A program made the translations under genes and the position numbers. Below the pieces are notes generated by a model. That model saw only the letters and a list, made by a program, of their open reading frames with translations, was not told the DNA's origin and made no database searches. A DNA stretch of 56,876 nt from Saccoglossus kowalevskii. Taxonomy: Eukaryota; Hemichordata; Enteropneusta; Harrimaniidae. Location of the stretch: assembly GCF_000003605.2 (NCBI RefSeq), contig NW_003108586.1:223209-280084 (forward strand), given 5' to 3'. This document shows, piece by piece, positions 56,265 to 56,876 of this stretch (position 1 is the first letter of the stretch; each line of letters starts with the position of its first letter).

Positions 56265-56428
56265 TTAAAGCGGGAGGGTCGTCACCTGCGCATGCGCGGA
56301 AATTGAGTCCCAAGCGATGATAACAACACATGCTAAAAACGCAAAGGCTCATGGTTGACGCCTGTTTGTAAACAATGACACGCTATTGCCATCTGACGCA
56401 TGCGCAGGTGATGACTCCCCCGCTTTAA
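56265..56428. mobile_element. TTAA-type MITE, full length, inverted orientation
   Basis: TTAAAGCGGGAGGGTCGTCA then CCTGCGCATGCGCGGAAATT at the left; GATGACTCCCCCGCTTTAA at the right. It is the reverse orientation of 50784 and 51705. It inserted next to or into the LINE remnant. Confidence 0.93.
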
Positions 56429-56714
56429 ATGCAATACATCAATTTTACAACAACAAAAAACTCGCTAAATTTCATTCAAGAAAAATCTCTTAGTAGAAAA
56501 AAGTAAATTAATGAATTTATGTGAAGAAATTATTTCAAACGAAAAAAGTAAACTGATAGCTCATGTCAAATTTAAAGAGACTATAATTTAGAATTTAGAA
56601 ACATATTTGAAAAGCTAGATTACGAGAATTAGCAACCCCAATCTGGAAATAGACAAGTCATTGTCAATGACACGTCCCCGTTCCGTTCATATTTGAGTGA
56701 CATATACATTCAAA

Positions 56715-56876
56715 GCAGATCATGACCGAAATGCACCTGCAAATGTACAACACATTGTACTAAATCTGAACAAAATCCATCCATGCATGACTGAGATCTG
56801 GTTCCGGAATTGTGAAAATACGTGATTTTGATGCATTTTCGGCCTTAAAATGGCCATCATTCAGCTATTGTTAAGC
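56715..56876 (+). repeat. Dispersed repeat, copy 2
   Basis: Colinear with 18421-18640: TGTACAACACATTGTAC, TCTGAACAAAATCCATCC, GTGATTTTGATGCATTTT and AAAATGGCCATCATTCAGC. It runs off the right end. Confidence 0.6.

Overview
This is AT-rich animal nuclear DNA: genes are split by GT-AG introns, intergenic and intronic DNA is full of small inverted-repeat transposons, and there is one assembly gap (44900-45707). The dispersed repeats and the gene structures suggest a marine invertebrate (an invertebrate deuterostome or a spiralian), but I cannot name the species. No prokaryotic features are present, and most open frames of 60-130 codons are chance openings in AT-rich sequence. Layout: (1) 1-27365 is best read as part of one very large intron of a casein kinase 1 gamma gene (CSNK1G, minus strand). 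I find no exon in it, only repeats: a 41-bp tandem array, 157-bp repeat units, a palindromic MITE family, a PIF/Harbinger-like remnant and an LTR fragment. (2) 27366-28002 holds the first three coding exons of CSNK1G. (3) 28003-28947 is a compact bidirectional promoter with a perfect CRE, an ETS site and an E-box. (4) 28948-41400 holds a complete CEP120 gene on the plus strand: 17 coding exons, all phases compatible, 1007 codons plus stop. (5) 41401-46116 is the CEP120 3' flank, intergenic repeats and the gap. (6) 46117-49224 is a complete six-exon alpha/beta-hydrolase gene on the minus strand (340 codons plus stop), with Ser150, Asp273 and His302 as the likely catalytic triad and an N-terminal hydrophobic anchor. 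(7) 49225-56876 is intergenic: TTAA-flanked MITEs, a decayed LINE reverse-transcriptase fragment, a well-bounded plus-strand exon of unknown gene (54870-54963), and ambiguous coding-like segments at 53432-54110. How the genes relate: CSNK1G and CEP120 start about 0.95 kb apart and diverge. The same two genes are head-to-head neighbours in human (CEP120-CSNK1G3, 5q23.2), so this looks like an ancient shared-promoter pair joining a membrane-associated Wnt-pathway kinase to a centriole/cilium assembly protein. The hydrolase is unrelated to them. It has been invaded by three TTAA-type MITEs in its introns and has a palindromic E-box just upstream of its start. I see no convincing wholly new system. 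The most interesting items are the conserved gene pair, a piece of CEP120 exon 7 duplicated into intron 12, a hydrolase of unclear animal family, a TTAA MITE family whose ends carry NRF1-like motifs, and the unresolved coding-like segments near 53.4-55.0 kb.
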